Positions 13,801-28,251 of a stretch of 64,000 bases of DNA are shown in pieces. Numbering within the stretch: the stretch's first letter is position 1; the number at the start of each line of letters is the position of its first letter. The position numbers were made by a program, and so were the translations under genes. Source of the stretch: Cristatella mucedo (taxonomy: Eukaryota; Bryozoa; Phylactolaemata; Cristatellidae); contig WPIO01000002.1 of assembly GCA_009760855.2 (NCBI GenBank), positions 3,020,501 through 3,084,500 of the forward strand, in the 5' to 3' direction. Under the pieces are notes generated by a model that saw only the letters and a list, made by a program, of their open reading frames with translations, made no database searches and had not been told where the DNA came from.

Positions 13801-14307
13801 ATGAAAACAGCATGCAATGGATGCGAAAGTACATGCCAAATATTCTTAAAGTACTCTTTAAGCATATTATCCCGGCGATGAGCATCGTGCATGACAAAGA
13901 GGCATCCGGAGCTGATTAGAAGGGATGCTGGGTGAAATGGGGCCGTGAGGGATGCGTTTGAATAGGGGGAGTGACAGCATGAGAAATCATTCAATGTAAT
14001 TGTTTAACGTGAAGTGACTGGCCAATTTACGTGGCCAGTCATTAGGGCAGGACTAAGTAGTCACCGAATATCGTATACTTGTGTTCTGGCCACTAAGAAA
14101 AGTTGATTAGCTTCAACCAACGACCAGGGCCAAAATGGCATTTGGGCACCTTCTTAAAAAAGTTATTCCAGACACTTCTGAGATCTTTGTTGACTATTTG
14201 ATGCTTCGCTTTTAGCAGTCATGTGCAGTACACCTGTTGCAGTACCTTGTGTAGCAGGAGAACCTGTGACATTTCATTCCCATGTGCATGAGTGTCTGAG
14301 TATCCAT

Positions 14308-14383
<76 letters not shown>

Positions 14384-17300
14384 GTACATGTGTGTGAATA
14401 GCAGCAGCAAAACCGTCAACAAGAATGTTTGTACGTGGCAGGCACTGCACTTGTGCCACCCCCCACATTGCTGTTCGAAAGCGAGGGCTACCCGACATCC
14501 ATTAGCACACGTAGGTGGCCTGCAACATAATCGCTTTGTCCATCTGCTTCGATTGAGCTTCAGCAGCAGCCGAGGCTATGCCTCAGCAGTGCTCACAGTA
14601 AAAGGTAACCGAGCTTTAGCCATACAGCTGCAAGTAATAGGTGCAGCTCAGACTTAGGGAGCAGAGTCCTGCGATCAAGGCTTAATAACATTTGGCTCAT
14701 ATTTTTTAGTCGTTCTAGACATTTTCCGGCTGTTGTGCTAAACTATTACAAGGTCGGCTGTCAAAAGGACCGCAGGGACAGCTAGGACTTCGGGGGGGGG
14801 GGGGGGCTAGTCTAGGCTTTCTAAATAAATACTAACTGATTAACCAGCCTCTTTTGTATATCAACAGAAAAGCCTCATTGGATATTGCCACTGCTTGCAG
14901 CGGCAATACAGAATTGCCCGCAGGATTCGAAACCACGACCTCGGGATCGAGGTCGTGAAAAGCAAACTAGTGCAGCCATCACGCGATCGAGGTCGTGAAA
15001 AGCAACTGCCGTACCTAGTGCAGCCATCACGCTCACCAAGCTCAGAATGCCATTCTGTCAAGGTGCCCGTCGGCTCATTGGCAAGCAGCCCTATAATTGC
15101 GTTCTCATTGTTACCGTTACCACTCTCAGCATGCCAAGGTGCAGGGCCTAGCCTAGACTCTGTGCATAGAGTCAGGCATGGGCTGCTGGCTGGCGGCTGC
15201 AGCAGTGCCAGTAATTGCATGTCTGCTAGTGACTTGTACCTACTCAGGCCAGTTGAGAGACAAAATTATCAGCTGAGCGATCAGTACTGGTGCATCGCTG
15301 GTACACAGCTCCACAAACACCCCATCGGTAGCCGGCTTCGGTGGGATGGGGGGGGGGGCTCGACTAGTAAAACAGTGGAGCCTTTCACCAAAGATGAACA
15401 AGGCACCTGATGGTGGCCGAATGCAGGCAGCACCATCTTGCTTAAAAATGCTATGCTGTGAGGGCTGAGACTAGAAGCAAAATATTTTTTAATCGCATCG
15501 ACCTGGTGGCTAGTATGCCGGCACAGCCACTGATCGATGCCCGGCGCCTGGCTCCAGGCAGCCGGTGGTCAGTGGACCTGCTGCTGAGCCGAGCCACATT
15601 CTGCCTGCCAGCCGTGAAGAAGAGGGTGACCTGTCGCCCGTGCTCACCTGCTGCGGCCACGGCTTCACACCAGTCAGTTCGGTCAGTCTGCAAGTTATGC
15701 CTGCCTCTGCTACCCGAATAATTTTGCACCTGGCAGCTCCGACAGTTACACTGATGTCGTCTGCTCCTGCATTCGCCATGCCTTTCCCCTGTAATCGTGT
15801 CAGCATACATGGCTCTTTTGCATGATAGCTGTTGAGTGCTCATGAGCGCGCACTAGCACCTATGCACACAACATATACACGCAGGCACGCACACACAATC
15901 GTGCTCGGGTGCAAGCAAATGGGTGTAATAGAGCGTCTACAGTGTGTGCATTATCTTTGCGCACCTCGATGTCTAGCACGTGGTCGCCACCATCGACTTG
16001 CTCAGGTGACCGTCGCAGGCCAACGATGACAGGATCCCGGCAAAGTATCAGGGCCCCCAAACGTAGGCGATGGGGCTGCTTTCCAAAGGTCAGATCGGCA
16101 GTAGCAATTGCACCACCTTCTGCTGTGCCGTTTAGCTGATCCATAACTATTGCACTGACGTTCGGCATGATGCAGACGATTACATGCAAGCTGGTTCTTC
16201 TGCAATCCTGCTGTGAATTAAAAAATGCCACATGCAGATTTTAAACCGTAGCTAAAGAGATATATGCATAGCTAGTGCATTGCTAACAAGCCTTATGTGT
16301 GAACTGTACGTACAACATTACTATAAGGCCAAGAGTATGTGCTGCAATAATACATCTGAGCACGATCCGGCTGTAGTCAACAGCGACATCAGACAACCTA
16401 AGTCACATATCAATGACAGCACTATCGCATCATTGGTACCTTAAAAAACTAGCTGATTTAATACCGGGGTGCTCTCGCACCAATACCAACTCCTCAACCT
16501 CCAACCATCTACGCACTCCTCTCACTAAATTTTGAAAATATTTTGTTGATCGGGACTTCAGTGTATATGCATCAAAAAGACTGAAACTCCTTACTGAATT
16601 CTCTTACCACCTGCTTCGACCCTTCATACTTTAAGCCTCAGATAAAGATGTGCATGTTTTCTCAGCTTTCCCCGAGTCCCAATAAACTTGACTTGGTTGC
16701 TCCCTTATGCTTGGGGACCTTACATGTGCATGATTTAGTGCATGTCACTTGCACGGTTGCTACTAATCGGTGATCCTGACTGTCTTCTTGCGTGCTTGTG
16801 GATGCTGATCTAAGCATGATACTTGTGTTCTTTTGCCGGGCGCTTATCTAGGTCATTAATCTCGAGTTATTGCTTATCTTGCAGTGAGTTGTTAAACATC
16901 TGCTTGGAAAATAAGTTATCTTATGATGCTATAAAAATGACCTAAGTTCAAAATTGTTAATATGATTAAAAAAATGAGCTCACTTATGTAGCATTTGATT
17001 GATCAGGATGGCGATTTTGCAGGACAACATTTGCATGCCAGCAGCATGGTTCAAGTGCTGCTGCACTATAGTGCCACCTAAAGGTCATCTGAAGCATGTA
17101 TCCATATTCAAGATACTCAGCTGCCAATCTGCCCTGCTGCAGGTATCTAATTGGGCAAAAAGCACAAAATGGGCGAAAGGTTTATATGCACATCCAGCCG
17201 TGCTGCCTATCGGGGCTCGCTTATTAATGCCTTTAGTAGCACTCCAAGCCTTTCAATTTTACAAAGAACCCCTACAAATTTGAAGGGCTGCATATGCTAG

Positions 17301-20300
17301 CCTTTTCATTTTCGATTGCATAGTTTTGCATGCATGGTGCATGCTCTCTAGGCCACTCGCCAGACCATAGTGACCTTGAGGCTAATCAGGTGTTGGGCGA
17401 TCACGTGAGAAGTGGTGCTGTCTGATTCTGGGTTGTAGACCGAGCTTGCAGAGGATTTTTATCTATTCACCATGCTGGTTTGGCCCAGTAGTTAAGGAAG
17501 GTGCTTGCCCCGACCAAGGTCAGGACAAGGTCGTGGGCTCGAGCTCCGTTGCCTATGTGAAGCACCTGAATGGAGATTGAGTTATCTTTGGGTACAATAC
17601 AAATGAATTATTATGTTATATCAAACTGGCCAACACCGGTAGTTGCGAGAGGCATATAGAAAGCTAGTGTTACTTCTAAGCAAGAAATGAACAGAAAACT
17701 GCTCCTGCCTGCTATTCACTGCTCTAACTGCCAACTCTGCATTCACTTTGCACAGCTTTCAGCTCATGCTCCTTATCTCATCCGTCAACATTCTCTTAAC
17801 TAGTATTAATGAGCTAGCTTACTTGTACATGCACACCCAGACTTCGCTAGACCGACAGATACGATCCCAGCTTTTTTTTATCGAGATATCATAAATAATG
17901 GTTTTAATAGCCGCCCTGGTTTGGCCCATTGGTTACGGTGGGTCGCCCTGACCAAAGTATGACCGAGGTCCTGTGCTCGAGCCCGTGGCGTTTGTGAAGC
18001 GCCAAATCGAGATTAAGTTCTCTTAGGGCGCTATGCAATTGAGTTATTATTATCATTGCTATTATTTTAGCCTACCATACGTGTACACAGCAGCGAAAAC
18101 TTACAGCAGAAGTTTCACTGATCTTGTCGTTGGTAGCGATTGCAAGCACTAGCTCCGGCTTGCCTAAGCACTCAGGCCAGTAGCCGAAGACTGGAATGCG
18201 CGATTTGCCGCTGAAACAATATCCATGGTACGATTCAAATTGAGCATTCACACGAAACGTCGCTAGCATCATAGTGCAAGGACTGCGACCAAAAAGTCAG
18301 CACACGCATACGTGTAAGGAGATAATTGGTAATAAACAGAGCCGGAGCAACTACAACGAACCCCATGAAGGCGTTAGTCCTGTTCATTGTGTTGGTATGG
18401 ATATTCAGCTGCCTGTACTTGCCAATATTTAGTTTCTCACCATCGATAATGAAGAATATGGTGAAAGTGATGGCACCCTCAGTCGTACCTGTTAGCTTCG
18501 CTTGGATTTCAGGAAGAAAAAAAGTGATCCGGTGCTCGTCTTCACTGAAGCAAGCCGGTGGAACAATATTAGACAGAGGCATTTAATCGGTAAGAGATTC
18601 CAGAGTTAGGAAAGAAACAGCAAGTGATGCTTCGATGTGCATGATCCTGACGCTCATCTGCCTAGACGTAGGTTAGTTGCCATGCGAATGCATTAGAAAC
18701 ACACTGACGGTAGCGACTTTCACTACTAAATTGATATTACTCCAGCCCAAGTATCTGAAATGACAATCACGATCTTAGCAACAGAGTGATTATGAGCAAT
18801 AAATCTCAGAGTAGCTGCATATGTAAGCAATTTCCGGGCGGTATCTTTGATGAGGGCTCATCAAATCTATATCAGTTATACCAGCTTTCGACTCGTAGAC
18901 GAGCATGGCAGCTCAGTGGGAGGCCCTAACGTGTGACCTCAGTGGGAGTGTCTAATTTGAAGGATAATGCTAAAACTATAACACTGCTTTATTACTACAT
19001 CGCAACGTCTGCTCAGACGTTGAAGGGCAACGGGTCCTGTCATATAAAACTTTTCACTCGTGCTTCTGCACCGGCTATACTTATTTGACAATGCTTGAGC
19101 ATTATTGAGCTGATTGAGCTCTCTAGTAGCTCAGTGGCGAGCAATCATAACACCATAAGCTCTACACACAGCAAAGAAATCCCAAAATCGCATATAAAAA
19201 CAGCAGCTCTTGTGTGTGGCATTCTGTGCAGCGTCATTTAACGACTAAGACTCATCAGGGCATAAACTGCCTAAAGTGTCGCCCGGATCAAAGCAGTATT
19301 GAAATGTATTCAAGACTAGCTAAAAAGAATGACATCCGCATGACGTGATTTGGAAAGATCACGTAACTGTTGAATTAGAACGACACTAGTTTGTCTCAAG
19401 GCTCTCAACAGTCAAATTAAAGATTTATTAGCATGGCCGCCGGATTCTGATAGAAACGTGAATGAGCTTAATGAACTGAGAGCTAACATGGGCGTGTGGC
19501 ATGCGCAGGTGTGAGTGTAGAGGCACCGATAGGCACCCTTAATAAACAAAAAACTCCTACACAATTCTGTACACGAAACCGGCAGACCAGAAGAATGGTG
19601 AGTCAAATGATTTTTTTAAATTAAGACACTAAGCCATCTGCGATCTTCGGAAGACCTACCAATGAATGCCAGCTTCGGGTGGAGCAAAATAAGCTCGGCG
19701 GGAGGTCTGAGCCAATAATAAAAATAATAGTAATAACGAGACGCTTGTATAGCGTCCTACGAGAGCTAACAAGCAACCCAGTGTAGTAGTACCAATACAA
19801 GCTGCTTGCCTTAGTATTGAGCAATTATCTGAGCGGTCCGTGGAGGCATCATAAACCACCACTCGACGTGTGGAGCCAATATTCAAATTGACCCCATACA
19901 TGAACAGCTGTGCAGGAGTGGCTATCCATCCACACTTGGGTTCAAAGTGGGTGACGTTCGCCAACTGCAATTAGCAAGATCCGAGCCACTGATGTCAGTT
20001 GACTCAGTCGATTGCATCAGCACACAAGTATTTATACATAATCAGGTCAGCTTTTCATTAAATAACATGCAGAGCTTTTTAATGCTTTGTATTTTTCCAA
20101 ATAAAGAAAAAAAGAAGGAGGCAAGCAGGAAGAAAATGAACGAACCTGGATTTTTGCATTGCAATAAGATACAATGGATCACCAAAGGGATGTACAAACC
20201 TTGAGGTCAACTAGCAATATTGGTTGATACAGCCCACACAAAGGCATAGGAGTGCAAAACCATAAATCGCTTGTTTATTCTGTTACGGAGTTACTAAAAA

Positions 20301-22918
20301 ACGAATTGATATTAGTATTATGGTCATTAAAGATAAGTTCCAACAAGAAAAAAGGCATACGGCGACAGCTAATGACTGACAACCGAGACTAACTAGCAGC
20401 CCTACTTGGAAACAATACTAACATGCTCCGTTTAGGTCAAGGGGTCACCTGGAAATTGCTTTCTAGAATGGACCATCACGAATTGGCAATTAACATAAGC
20501 GTATCCGGACATCACGTCATGAAGTCCATCAACAATGAAGTGGTAGGAATAATAATTATCAATTTTAAGCAACCAGCACCATAGGACTTCACCCAGATCA
20601 AATAATATTTGCAGTAATAATAATAATAGTACAATGCTATGGCCCCCTCAGAGAACCAAATCTCTTTCTAGGCACTTAACATACGCTGTAAAGGGAGCAT
20701 GTCAATATGGTTATGGATGAGGTGTACAGCATCAGCATGCATAAGCTGATAAAGGAAAATTCCTTAGGACCCAGCAAATGCTGCGAGGAGGAACAGGTAC
20801 GTCTTTTAGCCTCTGTTAAAATGTCTGAATCGGGGGGGGGATGCCGTCTTGTCAGCTGGGAGCAAGTTCCAGGCTTTGAGAGCCCGCAAAGTAAAGTCAT
20901 GGTCTCCAGAGGATTTGGAGCTGGTCCGAAGAGGAAAAGCAGCGACCGGCAGGACCGCTAGCTGCCAGGCACCAGATCATTGAACTTGCTGGAACTCGAC
21001 CCTTAAAAAAGTCGCACATGTTGGGAAGTTCTTGCCTTCGTTACCTTTAAAATGTGAGTCGGCGATTCTTGCCTAAGATATTCGGTGCCCTATCGGCAAC
21101 CTATCGAGTACTTTTTAGCCGAGCTCCCTCCCGTCCCGGCCCACCAATCAAAACGCATTGAGGCCTGAGAGTGCCCGAAGTGCCCGATTCGTAGATCGCT
21201 GGCAGGTTCGCTCTCGCTTGGGCTGCACACAGCGAGTTGGGATGCTCACTCCAGTGGCAGTGCAAGGCTGGGGCGTGTGGGCTAGCTTGCGGCTCACCAC
21301 ATAGCTGAAGTTCAGTGCACGATCGCTTGCTACGCTCGATAAGTTGTGCGGCTTCGCCTCCAATCTCATCTCGCTCACGCTGACCGTCACGGGCAGCTGG
21401 GCAGGGTGCCGGCTGGGTGTCGTAAGGCAAACCAGGCTGCAAGTAAAACGAGCCGCGCTCAGCGGAGGCGTCCGTGCCTGGACAAGTGGCTGCAGACTTC
21501 AGCGGCAGATAGACCCTGTACTGCATTCGCCTCTCCTCCGGTGCAATGTACAGCCGATCGGATACGGGCAGCTGGGAAAAGCAGGCTCCGGGGTTTAGTC
21601 TCGTTATAGCAAAGCTAGAGGAGGAGGAGGAGGCTGGGCTGCGCAGAGCTTCGGAGGCATAGGCAAGCAGCTCACCGGGTCGAGTTGCTCTCCAGCAGGC
21701 TGCATGGCAGACCGCCGATGCTCACTGCTCGTGCAGCAGTCGCTGACCCGAAGTCTTCGCCGGTGACAGTGAGCCGTGTAGCGCCCCAGACGGGTCCGCT
21801 CAGCGGCTGGATCTGGATGTCGCACAAGGAAAGCAAATGGCGCGATGTACGACAGGGCAGGCTGCTAGGCGTCAGCCTGCAGATCGGCAGGTCACCCGTA
21901 CGGTAGCTAGCGAGCTCCATGCACTGCAGTGGGTAGCTGGAGCGCCGAAAACGGCTTCTCGATTAAACGGACAATGTAGGGAAGTCTCGGTTTGGTTCTG
22001 CTCGCCTCCATCTCGGCGCCCACCTCCATACAGACGTTTCTTCGACCTTTTCTTTGCATTCGGCCGAGCAAAATGTATTTACACTGACGTCGCACTATTA
22101 CACAGCGGTCACGGAGTCGAAAAGGATTGCACCAACATGTGGCCACATGACCACACGACAGACAGCACGGCCCACATTGGGTCAGACTATCGATGCACCA
22201 CTTGGGCCTGAGCAAGAACACTCACTCATCGAATAGACGAAAAGGGAAGGAGATGGGGAGACAGAGGGAGGGGAGAAAGAGCAGGAGACGTGACGTTGAC
22301 TAGATCGCCCCTTCACCTGGCCGACGAAACGGCTCTGCAAATTGGAAATCTTCCTGCCAGGAAGCTCTGCTCAGCTCGAGCTTAGCGACGTACCGACGAA
22401 ATGATTGGAGGACAGTTCCATCTATGCCAGCGTGTCGTCGGGGGGCAGTCTGGCTTCCGCGTGCACGACAGCCGTTGCTGACACCATCCGCATTCCGCCA
22501 GATCCTGGATGCATTCTCTGCAGTTCGTGTGACCGTCGCATTGGTCGATTTCGTATCGCAGCACCTGCACATTGGCTATCGCGCTTAGGGTTCGTAGGCT
22601 AAGTGGCTTGCTGTGACCTGAGGGGCGGCGAAATACGACGAGGGGGTCGCCTCACCGAGAGGCTTTTTGGTTAACTTAGCGGTCGGCTGCAGTATAGAGG
22701 CAGCGGTTTCAAGCGAGAGCTGAGCCGCAAATGTGTGCCAATTGTTTTTGGCTTTTGTCTGCTATGTCAAAAGTGTAGCGTGTACCGGGGAAGGCCAAGA
22801 AGCCCATGCATGCATCTAGCATTGCCATTGCTGCAGAGAACTTCGGGGAGGGGGGAACCTGGGTTAGGTATGTGTGTGTGAGTGTGCGTGCGGGTGCGTG
22901 CGTGTGCGTGTGTGTGTG

Positions 22919-22963
<45 letters not shown>

Positions 22964-25900
22964 ATGTGTGTATGTGTGCATGTGTGTATGTGTGTATGTG
23001 TGTGTGTACAGACAGATCTAGCCATAGCACGGATAGCACCGATCTTCGAGCAGACAAGAGCGAAGGAGCCGAAAAATAAAGTAAAGAACCTGGATTGAAT
23101 TTCAGCCTACTGCCAACTCGAAAGCATGGCTATATTCAAAACGAGTGTGCTTGCTCTCACTGAGTAGGCAAATAGCCAGCAGCAGTAGCAGTCTCGCATA
23201 AGTAGTTCAAGCGTTCAGTTTGCAGGCGAGTTCGGCATTTTGCAAAAATCCACTGCAATCTATTACCTCCACCCTCGACGACGGATTTCGGTACTGGCCC
23301 AGATCGCTGCAGTGAATTGGATGAGAAGGCTCGTGCAAAACGGTGCGAAATTTGGTGAGTACACTTGAATATTACTTTAGTTTAACATGCAATCCAAGTT
23401 GGAGCTTCGCACAGCCAGTTTCCTTTTTATTCGCGATGCATTCTCATGGGCTGCTGTATATTGCTGTAGCGGCCAGCGTCTTTAGAGCCTACTTGCATGA
23501 CAACGCGAGAGCATGTGAACTTTGGTGGGTACATTATAACAAAGTGTACTACAATATCCACAATAAGTTCGAGCTTCACGCCACTGATTTAGTGGATTGC
23601 GGTAATTCGTCGGATACCTTGCAGACAGCAAACGACCATCACTTGGCTGCTGACATTCAACTTCTACCGTAGTCCACCTAGGGCAGCCGACAGTCTATCG
23701 CTGTTAGACAGTGCTTGGCAGTTGCCTTTTTGAGCTGGCCACACTGCGGGGTTCGCTGCTGCAGCTCGTGCCTCATCTGCTTACTTGTGACGTTACGTTG
23801 CTCACCTGCTTACTTGTGAGTAGGTACAAGAGCTTCCCGTTTGGCGCCAGGTGACTCCTAATGATCGCGTGCTCATGGTGGCTCACGCGTACTTCGGCGT
23901 ACTGCTTTCTGCTGGCTATGTCAACCTGTGAGTGTGATCAATTATCAACAGCAGCGAGTTCGGCGTACTCAGCTTTGTCACAGAGGGTGACAGGGCTCAG
24001 TTGATAAGAGCGTAACCCACTAGCACCGAGGATTAGTAGCTAAACACCTGCTCATGGAAAGGTAATAATAAGCCAAAATAGAGAAGCGTTTACGAATTCA
24101 CACGTGGGCACCGAATTTGACGTACTTATAACTAGTATAAAATAGAACGCGCCATGAGTTAGGCAGAAATTTTTTCTGGAGAACTTACTCTCTTCCACGC
24201 TCACACCGGCCAATTGCCAAAGGAGTAATAATAATAATAATCGCAATACATTTTTATAGCTCCATCACGGAACTCAATCTCTTGTAGGCACTTTACATTT
24301 GCTACAAAGGAAGCGTGATCGAATGGTTATCGGTAGCATTCTTAATGACAAAAAGCCTAACATGGTTAGAGGTGACATGCACAGGGTCAGCATGCAAATA
24401 TGGTTAGAGGCAGCATGCAGTGTCAGCACGCATAAGCGCACAAAGACCGAGTTACATGTGCAGTCTGGTGCGAGTGGGAGTTTCGGGTCAGAAGACATGG
24501 CCACGCTCCGGAAGTTCCGGGCATCTTCAATTTGCGAAAGTTCGCCTACTGCATAACTTGGCTAGGCGCCCAAATGCATGATGTAAAAATAAAGTGACGG
24601 TTAGTATATCAAATAGCCTCTTTTTTATTAGCAGAGGAACCTTAGCGGCCTTCGCCCGCTTGTAATGAGCAATTAAAGATTACCTACTGCAGGACTCTGC
24701 AGGAATCACGATCTGGGTTCTGAAGTGCGAACCGATTACGCCGGGGCTAAAATCCTGGGGTGGTGAAGCTGCTATTTAACAGAGCAAGTGATGAATTTTA
24801 AAGTATATGCCAAACTGCAGGACAATCACCAGTTGAACAGGATCGCGGGTCTGGAAGCCGAGTTATTTCGCTTCGCATGTGACGCTGGTATTATGAATTT
24901 CGCATATCACTTGGCTCCGTTATATTTGCGACGTTATATAAGCCTTAGATAATTCGAGAATGCGGAAAGATAACGGTGGAGAATTGACAATAGTGGACGG
25001 TCACTCAGAGGGTGCTAGGATTGACTTGTCAGTTATGAGCTATCTACTGCATCAACCTAAACATATTTGAGTGCGAGTGAGCCCGTAAACGAAAGTCGCT
25101 AAGTTCCACCTACATTGTGCCCATTGTGATAGTTACAGTACTACTACGACGGTACGATGGATGTCATCTCAACAACATCGGAGAAGATAATCTACTAGCT
25201 TGCGTATGTGGCCATAACATGCACTCTCAAAGCTATAATTTAATTTAAAAGTATCCATATAATTATAAAAAAATAACTAGCAGACTTATGACTACCGCTA
25301 TTTAATAATGCAAATTATATTGAACGTCTGAAATTTATATTTAGATTATTCTTCCCGCTATTTTTAGCGATATCATCCAAGTGTAAATTATTCATTTATC
25401 TTAGGAGAACGACCGGTTTTACTGTAAATATTGCAAAGGCTAGTCTGTATACCAGAAGGCAAGTGGTGGGGCACGCCTTTTCGCTCACTATTTATATACG
25501 AAGGGGTAGAAAATAATATTTCTCTTATCGATGGGTCAATTGTTCATTCGCTCATACCGTAGTGTAATTAATTGAACTGCTTAGTATTGACACCTTCACT
25601 GTTCAAAGAGCAAACTCGAGCAAATGAGAAAGAGTGCCACGGAGTGTAGGCAGTACTGGGCCGTACCCTCTGCTCGACTGGATTCTCGTTTTCTGTTTCC
25701 TTTTTAGCTCGAGTACTCGGCAGCTCGTCGGCCGTGCAGTCCGCTGCCGTCGGGCAGCTTCTGAAGACTCCTCCTCCGCCGCCGCCGCCGGCACCGCGCA
25801 CTCACATGCACGAGCTGAGCTCCGGACGATGCACCACAGCGTTCCGCGAAGGCCAAGCAGTAAAAGCAGCACAGCCTGAACCGTCGGCGAGTGGACGCAC

Positions 25901-28197
25901 CTTAATGAGACGTCCGTTCGACGTTCCCAGGAAAGCAGCCGACCTTGACTCAAATACGGCTGCTGCCACTGAGGTGAAGTCAACTTCCCTTTCAAACGTG
26001 CTCGGCACGGCCCAAGTGTCGGCTCGCAATCCATAGTTCCTCATTTGTCGAGTGCCGCAAAAGTCGGCCGCTATACGCAGTCCGGCCTGTGAGAATAAAG
26101 AAGTGAAGGCTTCGTGGCAATAGCAATTCCTACGCCTCATCCGGTGGAATAAGTCAAACAAAAGTCCCGCAAGCATTCGCCTAATCCCAACCGAATGGTT
26201 CGAGGTCACAATTTATGTCCTCTTCATGAATACGTAAAATTGTGCCTTAATTCGGCTACTCTTAAACCGATAAGCATTCTTTAATTTTTCAACCACTACT
26301 CCTGCCAAGGGAATCGAAGCTGTCACGTAACAGACGTTAAACTAGCTCCACTTCCATTGGTAATAATAAAGATAATAATACACTTGATAAAGCGCCCTCA
26401 GAGAACTCAATCTCTTTCTAGGCGCTTTACATTTGCTGCAAAGGAATCACGAGCACTTTGAGTAGCGGTAGCATGCTCAATAAACAACAAGCATAACATA
26501 GTTAGGTGTGACATGCACAGGGTCAGTCAGGGTCAGTATGAAAGTATGGTTTCTGGCAGCATGCACGGTGTCAGGGTGCATAAGCACCTTTTTCGCTTTC
26601 TTATGGCTCATCCAAGCTCCTCGACCCCGAAAGATGCTCGCCGTCATTTTTTATGATACACAGCAGCTTTTGACTCCGAGGCCTCGACAGAATCGCTCTG
26701 TGAGCTTGGCGACGCTGCACGACACTGCCCGCCACACCCACCCACCCGCGAGTCTTCGAAGCCGCGCCCTCGTCTCGCGCCACCGACAAGCGAAGCGAGC
26801 TGACCGCCGAAGTGGTGGTGACTGGCCGCTACACGCACTTCGCTCGAAACAAGCAGCTCGGCGGCTCCACCCTAACCCCCCCCCCCGCAGCCGGGGCGCT
26901 CGTCGTTCGGCGAGCTTGGAAAGTCGGTCGTGAGCCGTTGACCGTGTCGGGGCCGAAGTCCACGGATGCCAAACTTGGGGCGGCAGCGCGAGCGCGACGC
27001 TGAAGACTTGGCGGTGGCTCTCGTCGGTCACCCGCCCCCCTCCACGGCTCGGAATTCTTCCGCCGCCTCCGCCGAGCCCTCGGGCGTCGTCTGCTTACCG
27101 TGGATTGCTGGGAGCAGTCGCTCTCGGTGCTGCCGCCGTGCATCCAGTCGAGGAGCCGACGATTTCCTCGACGTCCGCTGTAGCAGTCCTTCGCGGCAGC
27201 GACGGCTCGAGCGGACAGTTCACCGATCGAGTACAAGCACAGGAGTGACGAGGGCTGCGCCGACGACCGAGGCAAGGCGTCGGCTAGCGGTGCTGTGAAC
27301 GCCAGAGCCAGCGCAGCGCTGCTGCCGCCGCCCGTCGCCGTCGATCCCGGGCGCGTCGCCGTCGTCGTGCTGACGTTGGCCATTGCGACGGCGACGGCAT
27401 GAGTGCGATTCTTTCCGTCGCGGCCGGCGCACTGAAGCGGCACTTCGACGTAGGTCTCGAAAAACGGGTCCTTTTTGCAGAACCGTGCCACCCTCGTCTC
27501 CTCGACGACGCCCTGCGGCGCCACGACGCGAAACACCACGTACGCAAAATCCGCGCTATCGTACACGCCCAGATAGTGCGGCCGGTAGGTTCGCTCCTGA
27601 TTCGCCGCGGGCGCTATCCAGCTGCCTCTGGCGGTGGTGGCGAAAAGGGGCGCGATGGACAGCAGTTCCGGGTCCCCGGATTCGTTCTGCACCACGTACT
27701 GGCCGACTGTTCGGAAACCCGACGGGTACCGTCGACCGTCGACGGCCGAGGCGGTCGCGAATAGCACGTAGTTCGTTCGCTTTTCAGCCGTAAAGCGGCT
27801 GGCGACCCTGAGAAACTTTCCGGCGGCTGATGGCGAGCTGCCGCCGACGAACCTGCTCGAGCTGCCGCCGTCGGCGGCCGAGTCGTCGGCGGCCGGAGAG
27901 CGACGAAAATGCTGGGCGCAATCTAGGAAGCCGCACTCGCCGCCGCCGCCGCCGTCCGACGATCCTCCGCAGACGAGCGCTAGCTTCAGGTCCGGATGCC
28001 AGTCCATCACGGTCAGCGCGCCGCCGCCGCCGCTGTCGGTTTCATTGCGATCGCCGGCGAACGGCACCACGCAGCGTCGGAGCCTGAGCGTCGTCGCGCT
28101 GAGCACGCAGATCTCGGTGCCGCTCGAGACATATACCTGAGAGTCGCCGTCGCAGCCGCCCGCCTCGACCACGAGCAAACCGGTCAGGTTGCCGACT

Positions 28198-28251
<54 letters not shown>

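Noticed and set aside
22394-25900. A 40-nt exon candidate at 23267-23306 between MET-like exons 2 and 3
   Set aside because: Its length breaks the frame, and extending exon 2 to the GTGAGT donor at 25805 already fills the gap before the PSI domain.
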